A stretch of 64,000 nt of DNA from Thermococcus sp. CX2 (lineage in GTDB: Archaea > Methanobacteriota_B > Thermococci > Thermococcales > Thermococcaceae). The notes under the pieces are model-generated. The model was not told where the DNA came from, did not search any database, and saw only the letters and a list, made by a program, of their open reading frames with translations. A program made the position numbers and the translations under genes. Location: positions 62,001-126,000 of the forward strand of contig NZ_SNUQ01000001.1 in NCBI RefSeq assembly GCF_012027555.1, written 5' to 3'. Positions 33,028 to 40,914 of the stretch are shown piece by piece; the stretch's first letter is position 1, and every line of letters starts with the position of its first letter.

Positions 33028-33477
33028 TCAAACAAAAACATAGGTGAAATGTTCCATGCTTTGGTCTTCTGGAAGCTTGTCCTCTGGCTTTAGCTCGGAC
33101 CATTTCCCCACGCTTTGCATCTTGGTCATCAACTGCTTACCTTTTTCACTTACAAGTTCATCGAATTTGTGAAATCCATAAAGAACAACTTCAACGATGT
33201 CTTTCTCTTTTAGGCCAAATTGTTTTTTCAGATCTGATGGCAGGAATATTAATCCCTTGGTGCCAAGTCTCGTAATGAGGTAAGCTTGCCGGAGTATCCG
33301 AATTTCCCGCCTATCATGATCAATCTCGATTTTTCTGACAACAACTTCTATGTAATCGTTCTTTGTAAGATTAAGAGCATCCCGTATGGGTTTAGGAATG
33401 GCTATCCTGCCTTCTTTGTCGAGTCGTGCATGGAACTTAGCCAGTGGCTCGATGATTTCTTTGCTTTCTTGGCTCAC
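33028..33477 (-). CDS. AbrB/SpoVT-type (swapped-hairpin) regulator
   Basis: A 149-residue protein with two AbrB-like repeats: ARLDKEGRIAIPKPIRDALNLTKNDYIEVVV and TRLGTKGLIFLPSDLKKQFGLKEKDIVEVVLYG. This is the usual archaeal double-hairpin DNA-binding form. A GTG start at 33477 with GGGGGCGAG just before it is preferred. It borders the plus-strand cargo and its upstream region has a GTGCAC palindrome cluster, so it may control itself. Confidence 0.75.
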   Translation of the reverse strand: MSQESKEIIEPLAKFHARLDKEGRIAIPKPIRDALNLTKNDYIEVVVRKIEIDHDRREIRILRQAYLITRLGTKGLIFLPSDLKKQFGLKEKDIVEVVLYGFHKFDELVSEKGKQLMTKMQSVGKWSELKPEDKLPEDQSMEHFTYVFV

Positions 33478-33516
33478 TGTCTCGCCCCCGGTGGCGAATT
33501 TTGAAGGGTGTAAACA

Positions 33517-33535
33517 CTCGTGCACGAGCGTGCAC
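33517..33535 (-). promoter_or_regulatory. CTCGTGCACGAG / GTGCAC palindromes
   Basis: CTCGTGCACGAG is a perfect 12-bp palindrome (33517-33528) and overlaps GTGCAC-GAGC-GTGCAC (33520-33535). They lie 40-58 bases upstream of the AbrB-like start, where autoregulatory sites are often found. Confidence 0.5.
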
Positions 33536-33565
33536 ATTATCAGTTGTTTATTGGTTGTTTAATAA

Positions 33566-33683
33566 ATAAGGTTTACCGTCATTATTACGGCATTTTGGCG
33601 TCGAGACTTTCTCCAATGGCCCGGAATATTTCCAGTCCTAGCCGAAACTTTCTTATAATCCCCCGTAATAATTACGTAAGTAA
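33566..33683 (+). promoter_or_regulatory. Cargo promoter region A
   Basis: ATAAGGTTTACCGT (33566-33579), a BRE/TATA-like GCCGAAACTTTCTTATAAT (about 33641-33659) and GTAATAATTACGTAAGTAA (33665-33683) precede the SAP-nuclease gene. The first and last recur upstream of the GNAT gene; the TATA segment recurs upstream of the 37415 gene. Confidence 0.55.
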
Positions 33684-33704
33684 TTAATCCGAACGGTGAT
33701 GCTC

Positions 33705-34727
33705 ATGGGGCTCGGCGACTTCCTTAAGAAAGTTGGTGACGCTACTAAAAGGGCCATGGATCGCGCTGCTAAGGAAGCAAAGTATCGTGCCAAGGCACTT
33801 GAAATAAAAAGAGAAATTTCTGCCGCTGAACAGTCTTTTAAGCGTGAAATGAAAAAGCGGGCATTTGAGGCCAAACGAGAAATTCTTTCTCAGCTTAAGA
33901 TGAGGCAACTTGAGGCCGTCTGTGTTGCTAAGGGGATCCCCACTTATCGCACAAAAATTGTCAATGGCGAGAAAAAGCGGTACAAAATCAGGAACAAGGA
34001 AGAGCTTATTGATGTAATGGCCTCTAAAATGACTCTTGAGGAAGTCGCCGAAGTGGCCAAGAGATATAAGGTGAAGTCCAGACACGTTATTCAGCAGTTC
34101 AACAAGTGGCTCGAAGACGCGAATGCGGCTTTAATGGCCTTGAAGAAACAGAAACAAAGAGAACTCGACGAGTACAAAGCTACGCTCTTTGGAGCAGAGG
34201 CAAACGAAGTTGAGACTATTGAGCTTGAGGAGGAGACTGAGGCGTCCCTTAGAGGAGTAGAGACTCTGGATGAGGAGGAAGAATTTTCTGCCTCTCACGA
34301 GCTTGACATTCTGGACATCCTACTGGATTTTGAGCCCGAGACCGTCAGAGATGAAGAGGATCTAGAGAAGCAGCTTTACCAGTACCTCCGTGCGAGGCTT
34401 GGAAGCCAGGTCCAGAGGCAAGTTCCCGTTGGAGATCAGAAAATTGACATAGTCATAGGAAATGGGGTTGGAATCGAGATTAAGATCGCGGAGAGCAGGA
34501 GCAAGCTCCAGCGATTGGTTGGGCAGGTTCTGGATTATGTTGAATACTTTGACGAGGTCATTGCAGTAATCCTCGACGTTGGGGCTAACGTGGACATTGA
34601 CAGTTACATAAAGAAACTTCGGAGACTCGGTGCCGAGGTCGTGGTTCTGGAAGGAGACATTAGGAGAAAAGGCCGCTCTCGGGAGATTATAATTCAGGAT
34701 GCAAGGAGGAAGATAATTATTCGGTAA
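33705..34727 (+). CDS. SAP-like, coiled-coil, PD-(D/E)XK nuclease-like protein
   Basis: A 340-residue protein. A basic coiled coil (residues 1-65) precedes a SAP-like segment (LEAVCVAKGIPTY ... EELIDVMASKM, 68-110) that may touch DNA. An acidic linker follows. The last 110 residues are a PD-(D/E)XK fold: LEKQLYQYLRARLG, DIVIGNGVGIEIKIAES (D ... E-x-K), RLVGQVLDYVEYFDEVIAVIL. ATG 33705 follows GGTGATG. It is 30 bp before the CoiA-like gene on the same strand. A DNA-targeting nuclease role is inferred. Confidence 0.72.
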   Translation: MGLGDFLKKVGDATKRAMDRAAKEAKYRAKALEIKREISAAEQSFKREMKKRAFEAKREILSQLKMRQLEAVCVAKGIPTYRTKIVNGEKKRYKIRNKEELIDVMASKMTLEEVAEVAKRYKVKSRHVIQQFNKWLEDANAALMALKKQKQRELDEYKATLFGAEANEVETIELEEETEASLRGVETLDEEEEFSASHELDILDILLDFEPETVRDEEDLEKQLYQYLRARLGSQVQRQVPVGDQKIDIVIGNGVGIEIKIAESRSKLQRLVGQVLDYVEYFDEVIAVILDVGANVDIDSYIKKLRRLGAEVVVLEGDIRRKGRSREIIIQDARRKIIIR

Positions 34728-34757
34728 TCTCTCAATAATGTGGAGGTAGTATATAGA

Positions 34758-36140
34758 ATGTGGAGAGCGTTTGACACAGTCCTTCAACGCAGAGTAACTG
34801 CGAGTGAGGCCGTAGAGTTGGTTGGTGAATCCGCGGAGGCCCGCAATAAGGCATATAAAGAAAAACGCTTTGTGTGCCCGGCCTGCGGTATGGAGGTCTC
34901 TCTCCGGCGTAGCCGGGCCGGGCGTTGGTATTTCTCCCATGTAGCCACGAAGAACGGTTGTGAGTACTACTATTGGTCAGAAAAGGAAGAGTGGGCAGAG
35001 GAAATCCATGACGAGTTTAAGCAGTGGTTGGCAGAGAAGCTAAGATATAGGGGCATTGATGCGGAGATTGAGAAGATAATGACATTTGAGAACTACAAAC
35101 TAATTCCAGATATATACTATGAGGTAGGTAGGAAGAAGATCGCGATTGAAGTCGTGGTTAATTCTCCTCGGACCAAGGATGATATCATTGAAAAGTCGCG
35201 GAGGTACGCGGATCAGGGAATCTATGTGTGGTGGATTTTTTACTGGAAGTACAAGCGGAGGGAGGATGGCCTCACCTTATTAGATATAGCTAAAGCCGAC
35301 TTGGATAAGCAGAGAATTACTAAGCGAATGTTTCGGAAGGGTAGCGTCTATAGGTTGATTCATGCAATCCACCAAGGAAGGATCTTTTTCTTTGATGATG
35401 TGTCTCCTCCTTCCGGGGATGAATACTCGATAGTGGCCGTACACCTGTTGTGGGAGGGGTCAAACAATTCGTTGGTCGGAATTATGCCATGGGTTCTCAA
35501 TTATTCGAAGCCGTTCCATCTGTACTTGGACTTGAGAGACGTGCCTCAAGTGAAACTCTACCCTGAGGACGAGATTATACAAGGTCCTTTCAAGATTGCC
35601 CTCCCACCAACCACGCCTCATCAACAAGTTGCGGTAATCGGGTATAGTTTTGAGCTTCGTCTTTATGGGCAGGTATTAGCATTAACTCTGAGAATTGGCA
35701 AGGGAATTGCACATAGGTATTATCTGGAGCGTAGCCTTAAGAAAGGCGTGCCGTATACTTGGGGCGTGATTCTTCAACCGTTTGGAAATAACAAGTGGTT
35801 GGGATCCATCTCGTGGCCTCCGCTCGATATCTCCGAAATTACATCGACTGACGATGTTGTCAGGCACTCTCGGCACGTATTTTGGGAGTTGATAAAGTCT
35901 GTCTATGCGCGAAGGGGCATTCCTAAGTTCATATACAATCTTCCAGTATTAGTTTGGAATCCCGATACAAAGCAAGGGTATTATCTTGGCAAGAGTCTTG
36001 GGAAAGTCATCGAGGGAGGTTTCGAGCTAAGGCTTTCTGAGAAAGACATAAACTATCTGCAAGAGGTGTTAAAACATAGTCGCTTTCGTCTTCCCTATGC
36101 AAAACCAAGACGTCCTCGCTCCCGCGCTGCCAGGGGCTGA
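34758..36140 (+). CDS. CoiA-like nuclease-domain protein
   Basis: A 460-residue protein. Residues 35-70 have CPACGMEVSLRRSRAGRWYFSH and CEYYYWS, then HDEFKQWLAEKL and LIPDIYYEVGRKKIAIEVVVNS: this is the competence-protein CoiA layout (zinc-like Cys/His, then the nuclease D ... E-V site). The remaining 290 residues (from about VWWIFYWKYKRRED) have no recognised domain and are beta/aromatic-rich. It may work with the upstream SAP-nuclease. A GTG at 34740 would add six residues. Confidence 0.75.
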   Translation: MWRAFDTVLQRRVTASEAVELVGESAEARNKAYKEKRFVCPACGMEVSLRRSRAGRWYFSHVATKNGCEYYYWSEKEEWAEEIHDEFKQWLAEKLRYRGIDAEIEKIMTFENYKLIPDIYYEVGRKKIAIEVVVNSPRTKDDIIEKSRRYADQGIYVWWIFYWKYKRREDGLTLLDIAKADLDKQRITKRMFRKGSVYRLIHAIHQGRIFFFDDVSPPSGDEYSIVAVHLLWEGSNNSLVGIMPWVLNYSKPFHLYLDLRDVPQVKLYPEDEIIQGPFKIALPPTTPHQQVAVIGYSFELRLYGQVLALTLRIGKGIAHRYYLERSLKKGVPYTWGVILQPFGNNKWLGSISWPPLDISEITSTDDVVRHSRHVFWELIKSVYARRGIPKFIYNLPVLVWNPDTKQGYYLGKSLGKVIEGGFELRLSEKDINYLQEVLKHSRFRLPYAKPRRPRSRAARG

Positions 36141-36216
36141 GGAAAGCAAACGGCCGCCCGCCGAGGGGCGGTAGCACATTTTGTGTTCTATACGTATCTT
36201 TCGTACGGTTCTACTC

Positions 36217-36344
36217 ATAAGGTTTACCGTGTTGCATTATGCCATATAGCAGTTCGCCGTCGCTAAGGTCCTTGCTGGCTTATAAGTCGCGTGAGCAAAG
36301 TAAAATTAGAACACGAGATGCGAGGGTAATAATTACGCAAGTAA
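36217..36344 (+). promoter_or_regulatory. Cargo promoter region B
   Basis: ATAAGGTTTACCGT (36217-36230) and GTAATAATTACGCAAGTAA (36326-36344) repeat, with one difference, the pair at 33566 and 33665. A TATA-like CTTATAAGT lies between them near 36278. The GNAT gene follows. The rest of 36141-36384 has no gene. Confidence 0.55.
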
Positions 36345-36384
36345 ATTATTTAAGGGTAGCGGAAGATTTCGGGGAGGGTGTCAA

Positions 36385-37041
36385 ATGCTGCGACCAGTGA
36401 GGGTACAATTAGATACTATTGAACGTCCTGTGATTGTGGAGTTCATGAGCAAAGAACATGTGTCCCGGATGCAGTCCTTCGACTGTGGTGTAGATGGAGA
36501 TGAACAGACGGAGTTTGCTCAAAAAGAGGCGTGGGACACACATAGACGTTGTCTTTCTACTGTCTTTATTGTCCATGACAAAGAGGAGAATATCATCTCG
36601 TACTTTACACTGTCTCCTTTCATCGTTAGCCTTAAAATCAAGGATGATATGAGTGATGATAAGAAGAGACTTGTTGAGGAGCTTAGGGCTAAGTTAGAGG
36701 AGCTTCTCGGCATGGATATTAAGTACACCTCGGTGCCTACTATCCTTCTTGGTCAGTTCGGTCTTCAAAAGGAGTACCGGGGTAAAGGAGTCGGGGGAGA
36801 AATTCTGTCGAAAATTATACTTCCGTATGCTGTTTTCTATGCAGCCACTATTGGAGGGGTAGGACTGTCGCTTCACGCAAAGAAGAAAGTTGCTAAGAAG
36901 TTCTATCTAAAGAAAAGTCCTTTAGCAGAAGGATTCCAGGTTATCTCGAGAGGCGGAACATACGAGTTATTCTATCCATTTGTAGATGAGGTCCAGAAGT
37001 TTAGGATTGAGCTAATTAAAAGATCCAGAACTACAAAGTGA
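36385..37041 (+). CDS. GNAT acetyltransferase of the TacT toxin-like group
   Basis: A 218-residue protein. FDCGVDGDEQTEFAQKEAW, STVFIVHDKEENIISYFTLSP and ILLGQFGLQKEYRGKGVGGEIL are the TacT/AtaT-type layout: N-terminal FDCG element, beta core, and the Q/RxxGxG/A acetyl-CoA loop. TacT toxins acetylate aminoacyl-tRNA. No RHH antitoxin gene is beside it, which would be the usual partner. GGAGGGTG precedes the ATG. A regular N-acetyltransferase is the alternative. Confidence 0.75.
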   Translation: MLRPVRVQLDTIERPVIVEFMSKEHVSRMQSFDCGVDGDEQTEFAQKEAWDTHRRCLSTVFIVHDKEENIISYFTLSPFIVSLKIKDDMSDDKKRLVEELRAKLEELLGMDIKYTSVPTILLGQFGLQKEYRGKGVGGEILSKIILPYAVFYAATIGGVGLSLHAKKKVAKKFYLKKSPLAEGFQVISRGGTYELFYPFVDEVQKFRIELIKRSRTTK

Positions 37042-37047
37042 AATTAA

Positions 37048-37065
37048 CGGCCTCATATGAGGCCG
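37048..37065. terminator. 18-bp perfect palindrome at convergent gene ends
   Basis: CGGCCTCATATGAGGCCG lies 7 bases after the GNAT stop and includes the stop of the opposing 49-residue gene. It could be a two-way terminator or a protein site. Confidence 0.45.
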
Positions 37066-37202
37066 GCGATAGCCAGGGCTCTCTTAACGGTATCTTCTAC
37101 TTCTTTGGGGTCTCGCTCTTTAGCTTTCTCAAATGCGCTCACGAAATTCTGGAGCTCCTCTGGGGTCTCCAGTATGAGTTCGTAACCATCAAACTTAGCC
37201 AT
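37053..37202 (-). CDS. Small element protein, 49 residues
   Basis: Begins MAKFDGYELILETPEELQNF and continues as a charged helix ending ALAIAGLI. GGTGAGAGAA precedes the ATG by a few bases. It converges on the GNAT gene with only 11 bp between stops. It might be an antitoxin or regulator, but nothing in it is diagnostic. Confidence 0.5.
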   Translation of the reverse strand: MAKFDGYELILETPEELQNFVSAFEKAKERDPKEVEDTVKRALAIAGLI

Positions 37203-37414
37203 TTCTCTCACCGTTGTTTCCTTACGGACGGAACTATATAAAGGTTATGCCGAACGCTATCTCATTAACAGGATTTACCATCTGTCTCTGGAATTTTGCG
37301 TCGTTGCGTTTTATTCGAGCTTTTTGACCGTTTTCCAATTCTGAGAGGCGAAACCTTCTTATAGTTTGAAGTAAAAATTCCAGTTTGCTAACAGAAAATA
37401 TGGGGGGTCCTTGA

Positions 37415-37759
37415 ATGAGGGATCCAGTTTCAGAGTTTGTGGATGCTTTTAGGGACGTCCTAATTGGAGCCGTCTTGGGAATAATGTTTTCAGTGTTTTA
37501 CAAGGTTGCGCTTCAGTTAGGTATGTCAACGGCTCTCATTGTCTCAGTTTCGGCAATGGCTGATATTGCAGGCATATTATCATTGACTCAAGAGAGCTTA
37601 AAAATTCCCCTCGCGTACCTAGTAATGAGAATTTTTGGATACATATTCGCGATTAGCATCCTCAAAGATTCTGGATTGCCCATTGCTCCGGCAATCATGA
37701 ACTTAGCCATATTGGTAGTGGCTTTGATACTCAGAGTATATTACATGAGGCAGGGATAA
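37415..37759 (+). CDS. Small membrane protein in the cargo block
   Basis: A 114-residue protein with three hydrophobic segments (about residues 18-34, 38-58 and 84-108). A promoter region with ATTTTGCGTCG and GGCGAAACCTTCTTATAGT resembles cargo promoter A. No family recognised. A membrane effector of the defence block is possible but unproven. Confidence 0.62.
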   Translation: MRDPVSEFVDAFRDVLIGAVLGIMFSVFYKVALQLGMSTALIVSVSAMADIAGILSLTQESLKIPLAYLVMRIFGYIFAISILKDSGLPIAPAIMNLAILVVALILRVYYMRQG

Positions 37760-37867
37760 AAAGAAAAAAATCAACCCGTCACGACTTTCACTATTTTTCA
37801 GTTCTTGTCCTGACTATTGGATTATTGTTTTTTAAATAAGTACATATCTAGGTTTTTGGGAACCTCT

Positions 37868-38008
37868 GTGAAGTCACTCCGCATAGCTATAGAGATGCTG
37901 GTAGCAAGTCTCGAGGTGGAGGCTGAGGATATCTCTCCTCTTGAGCTGGCCATTATCCTCTTGTTCTTCATCATTCTTTTTCTTCTTTCTTTATATATGA
38001 CTAAGTAG
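37868..38008 (+). CDS. Very small single-span membrane protein (leaderless GTG)
   Basis: 46 residues from GTG; a hydrophobic span ELAIILLFFIILFLLSLYM at the end. TTTTTTAAATA near 37829 puts the expected transcription start at the GTG, so a leaderless mRNA is plausible. Function unknown. 38009-38177 shows only AT-rich promoter sequence before the MazG gene. Confidence 0.45.
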   Translation: MKSLRIAIEMLVASLEVEAEDISPLELAIILLFFIILFLLSLYMTK

Positions 38009-38177
38009 CCCGTTCAGGATGCACAGTTTTCTTATTACTTTTGAGTGCACATCAAGAGCATTGCCGAATGTGAGCGGGTAGTCTCCCACTTAAGGTAATG
38101 GAGTTATGTGGTTCTTATACTATCCTACGATAAATATAAAAATACCCTGTTAGATAAATACTCCCTCGGGGACGGCG

Positions 38178-38585
38178 ATGCTTTCTATAAAAGACCTTAC
38201 ACAGAGAATCATTGACTTCAGGGACAAACGTGAATGGAAAAAGTATCACACACCGAAAAACTTGGCTATTTCTCTGGTGATCGAGGTCGGGGAGCTCTTG
38301 GAGCACTTCCAGTGGAAGTCTGATGAGGAGATACTCAAAGACACTAAAGTTCCAGAAAAGAGAGAGCAACTTGCTGACGAACTTGCTGATGTGGCTATCT
38401 ACACGTTTCTCCTTGCCAATGAGTTGGACGTCGACCTCGAGGAGGCGATATTAAGGAAGCTAGAAAAGAACGAGAGAAAATACCCGGTTGAGCTTGTTAG
38501 GGGGAAGTATAAGAAATATACGGAGTTGGTGAAAGATGATGGAGACTCAGGAGGTTATTTCAAAACTTCAAGCGGGAGAAATTAA
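38178..38585 (+). CDS. MazG-like nucleotide pyrophosphohydrolase
   Basis: A 135-residue protein. FRDKREWKKYHTPKNLAISLVIEVGELLEHFQW has the EXXE of helix 1-2, and EQLADELADVAIYTFLLANEL the EXXD half of the MazG site. Small archaeal members hydrolyse (d)NTPs to monophosphates. It overlaps the McrB start by 50 bp in another frame, so the two are translated together; it may deplete nucleotides during defence or remove modified ones. Confidence 0.87.
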   Translation: MLSIKDLTQRIIDFRDKREWKKYHTPKNLAISLVIEVGELLEHFQWKSDEEILKDTKVPEKREQLADELADVAIYTFLLANELDVDLEEAILRKLEKNERKYPVELVRGKYKKYTELVKDDGDSGGYFKTSSGRN

Positions 38586-40914
38586 AGAAATTTATATTAT
38601 CCAAGGAACAAAGGTTCACTGGAGCTGGAGCCTGATAGACTGGAAGTATAACATTAGTGGGAAAACTGACAAAAAAGTAGTGATTTGGGGGTTTACTAAA
38701 AAGGGTGATTACAACAGGATAAAGGTAGGAGATATTGTCTTACTAAAGACGAACAAAAATGAAGAGGGATATGTGGGGCAGTATAGTGGGATTTTTATGT
38801 TAGGGGTTATAAAAGAAAAATTTGAGGAAGATGATTTGTACTGGCCAGGGGACATGTCAAAGAGGAATAATAAATCCGAATGGGAATACCGTCTGAAAAT
38901 TGCCCCGATATCAATTGTTCCGGATATCCTCAAAAGGTTGGAGGAGATACCCCCTGACAAGCTTAAGATGTTAAAGCAAGCCTATGTCTCTAGGGATATG
39001 AACCGCATGAAAACGATCCTACGCGAACTTAGTGTCCTAGAGAGTCCGGAAGTACTGGAATATAGAGGAATTTCCGGTAGTATCATAAAAGAAGATTATC
39101 AAAGGGAAATTGGGGAAATCGTGGACTTCTTGCTCTCACAATCACCTGTAACCATATTGCTCCTCAATAAGGGCCAAATAATACTCTACGGCCCCCCTGG
39201 AACCGGAAAAACATGGTTTGCTCTTAATTACATTAAAAGAAATGCAAAGTTGCCTCATAGAATAGGCTTTGTGACTTTCCACAAGTCTTATAGTTATGAG
39301 GAATTCATCGAGGGATTTAAGCCAAAATCCTCGGATAAAGGAGAGTTGAGCTATGGAGTAGAGGATGGTATTTTCAAGAGGATGGCCATTTTAGCAATTT
39401 GGGAAGGCATAAAAGCTGAATTTGCCCCTAAGGAGTACTCTGAATTAGTTCTTAACAAAATAATAGAGAGGTTTAAAGAAATTCTAAAAACAAGAAAATA
39501 TACAGATAAAAAAGAAGAGTTAAAATCTAAAATGGAACTGTTCAATAGCATACGAGATAAGAACAGCATAGACAATCTGAGAGAAAAGGATTTCGAGGAA
39601 ATCCTAAAAGGCTTACTAACGGAGCCTCCTGCTTCGATGTCAAAGATACTGAAAGATAACGACATTAAGAGGATCAGGGACTTACTTAAACAGTTACTCT
39701 ATGGGGCAGACCCACTTAGTGAAAGGTTTGATGAATTTAACAAAGAGATACGAGGTATTGGTCCTTTCATGATAACTGAGATCATGTGTTTTGTCAATCC
39801 ACAAGAATATCCGATATATAACGGGAAAGTGAGGTACTCTCTGAATTTCTTAAAAGCACTTGGAATAGACTTGGTTAGGAACATAGAGATCAAGGAAAGA
39901 ATTAACGGAGAGTACTACGAGGACTTTAGAAGGGTAATGTTCTATTTTAGGAATATTCTAGAGAAACAGGTAGGATCTCAAAACCTTGATTTTATTGATG
40001 TCTACTTATTCATGCTTTACATCTATGAGCACAAACCCGAATTGGAAGTTTTAATCTCCCAAGAAGTCGATATGGACGAAGAGAATGTATATCCGATAAT
40101 AAAGAAAAAAGTCATAGAGATGCTTAAGAAGTGGAAACTTGAGAATAGTCCTGAGGCTAGGAGGAAAAGGAGAGAGCTTTTCAAAAACGCGCCGAAGTTT
40201 TACCTTTTAATCGATGAAATAAACCGTGGTAATATCAGCAAGATCTTCGGAGAGCTGATAAGTCTTCTAGAAATGGACAAACGCATTGGGAAAGAGAATG
40301 AGTTGATAGTAACATTGCCATATTCGGAAGAACCATTTGGGATACCACCGAACCTATATATCATCGGGACAATGAACACTGCAGACAGGAGTATCGCCCT
40401 GCTCGATGTGGCACTGCGGAGGCGCTTCGCGTTCTATGAGTTTGAACCAGATCCCGGCCTCTTGACCAAAGAGAACCTCCTAAAGTTCTGGAAGAACTCT
40501 GTTCCAGAGGGGAAGTTTAAAGAGATGCAAGCCTCAATAGAGAGGCTATTCAATGAATTGGGGGACGACGAAGTCCTTAAGGACGCTTTAGAAAGGCTGA
40601 ACAGCCGCATTGTCGAGTACAAAGACAGGGACCATAGGATTGGGCACACGTATTTCCTGAAAGTCAGAGACCTGGAAGATCTATGGTTTGTCTGGTACCA
40701 CGAAATAATACCACTGCTCCAAGAGTACTTCTACGACGATGAGGAAACCCTATATAGTGAGATTATACCTGAGTTTACTGAATTGAGACACAAAATCCAA
40801 GACAATGCATTTTATGTTAGTGACATATACCAAAATAGGGGGAAGTTCATCAGAGCCTTCCAGACTCTAGCGGGCAGAAAAGACACTACAAGTCAGGAAG
40901 GGGAGGGCGAATGA
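38536..40914 (+). CDS. mcrB: McrB-type GTPase with EVE/YTH-like N-terminal domain
   Basis: A 792-residue protein. Residues 15-135 resemble an EVE/YTH-like base-reading domain (WGFTKKGDYNRIKVGDIVLL; WPGDM; WEYRLKIAPI). The AAA+ part has GPPGTGKT near residue 219, LLIDEINRG near 558 and GTMNTADRS near 612, the GTP-specific McrB signature. An unusual insert of about 250 residues lies between Walker A and B. The N-domain of T. gammatolerans McrB reads methylated adenine, so this may too. The motor loads McrC. Confidence 0.9.
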   Translation: MMETQEVISKLQAGEIKEIYIIQGTKVHWSWSLIDWKYNISGKTDKKVVIWGFTKKGDYNRIKVGDIVLLKTNKNEEGYVGQYSGIFMLGVIKEKFEEDDLYWPGDMSKRNNKSEWEYRLKIAPISIVPDILKRLEEIPPDKLKMLKQAYVSRDMNRMKTILRELSVLESPEVLEYRGISGSIIKEDYQREIGEIVDFLLSQSPVTILLLNKGQIILYGPPGTGKTWFALNYIKRNAKLPHRIGFVTFHKSYSYEEFIEGFKPKSSDKGELSYGVEDGIFKRMAILAIWEGIKAEFAPKEYSELVLNKIIERFKEILKTRKYTDKKEELKSKMELFNSIRDKNSIDNLREKDFEEILKGLLTEPPASMSKILKDNDIKRIRDLLKQLLYGADPLSERFDEFNKEIRGIGPFMITEIMCFVNPQEYPIYNGKVRYSLNFLKALGIDLVRNIEIKERINGEYYEDFRRVMFYFRNILEKQVGSQNLDFIDVYLFMLYIYEHKPELEVLISQEVDMDEENVYPIIKKKVIEMLKKWKLENSPEARRKRRELFKNAPKFYLLIDEINRGNISKIFGELISLLEMDKRIGKENELIVTLPYSEEPFGIPPNLYIIGTMNTADRSIALLDVALRRRFAFYEFEPDPGLLTKENLLKFWKNSVPEGKFKEMQASIERLFNELGDDEVLKDALERLNSRIVEYKDRDHRIGHTYFLKVRDLEDLWFVWYHEIIPLLQEYFYDDEETLYSEIIPEFTELRHKIQDNAFYVSDIYQNRGKFIRAFQTLAGRKDTTSQEGEGE

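Noticed and set aside
37817-37867. Longer form of the small membrane ORF at 37868
   Set aside because: The upstream part overlaps the probable TATA box; the GTG start fits the expected transcription start better.
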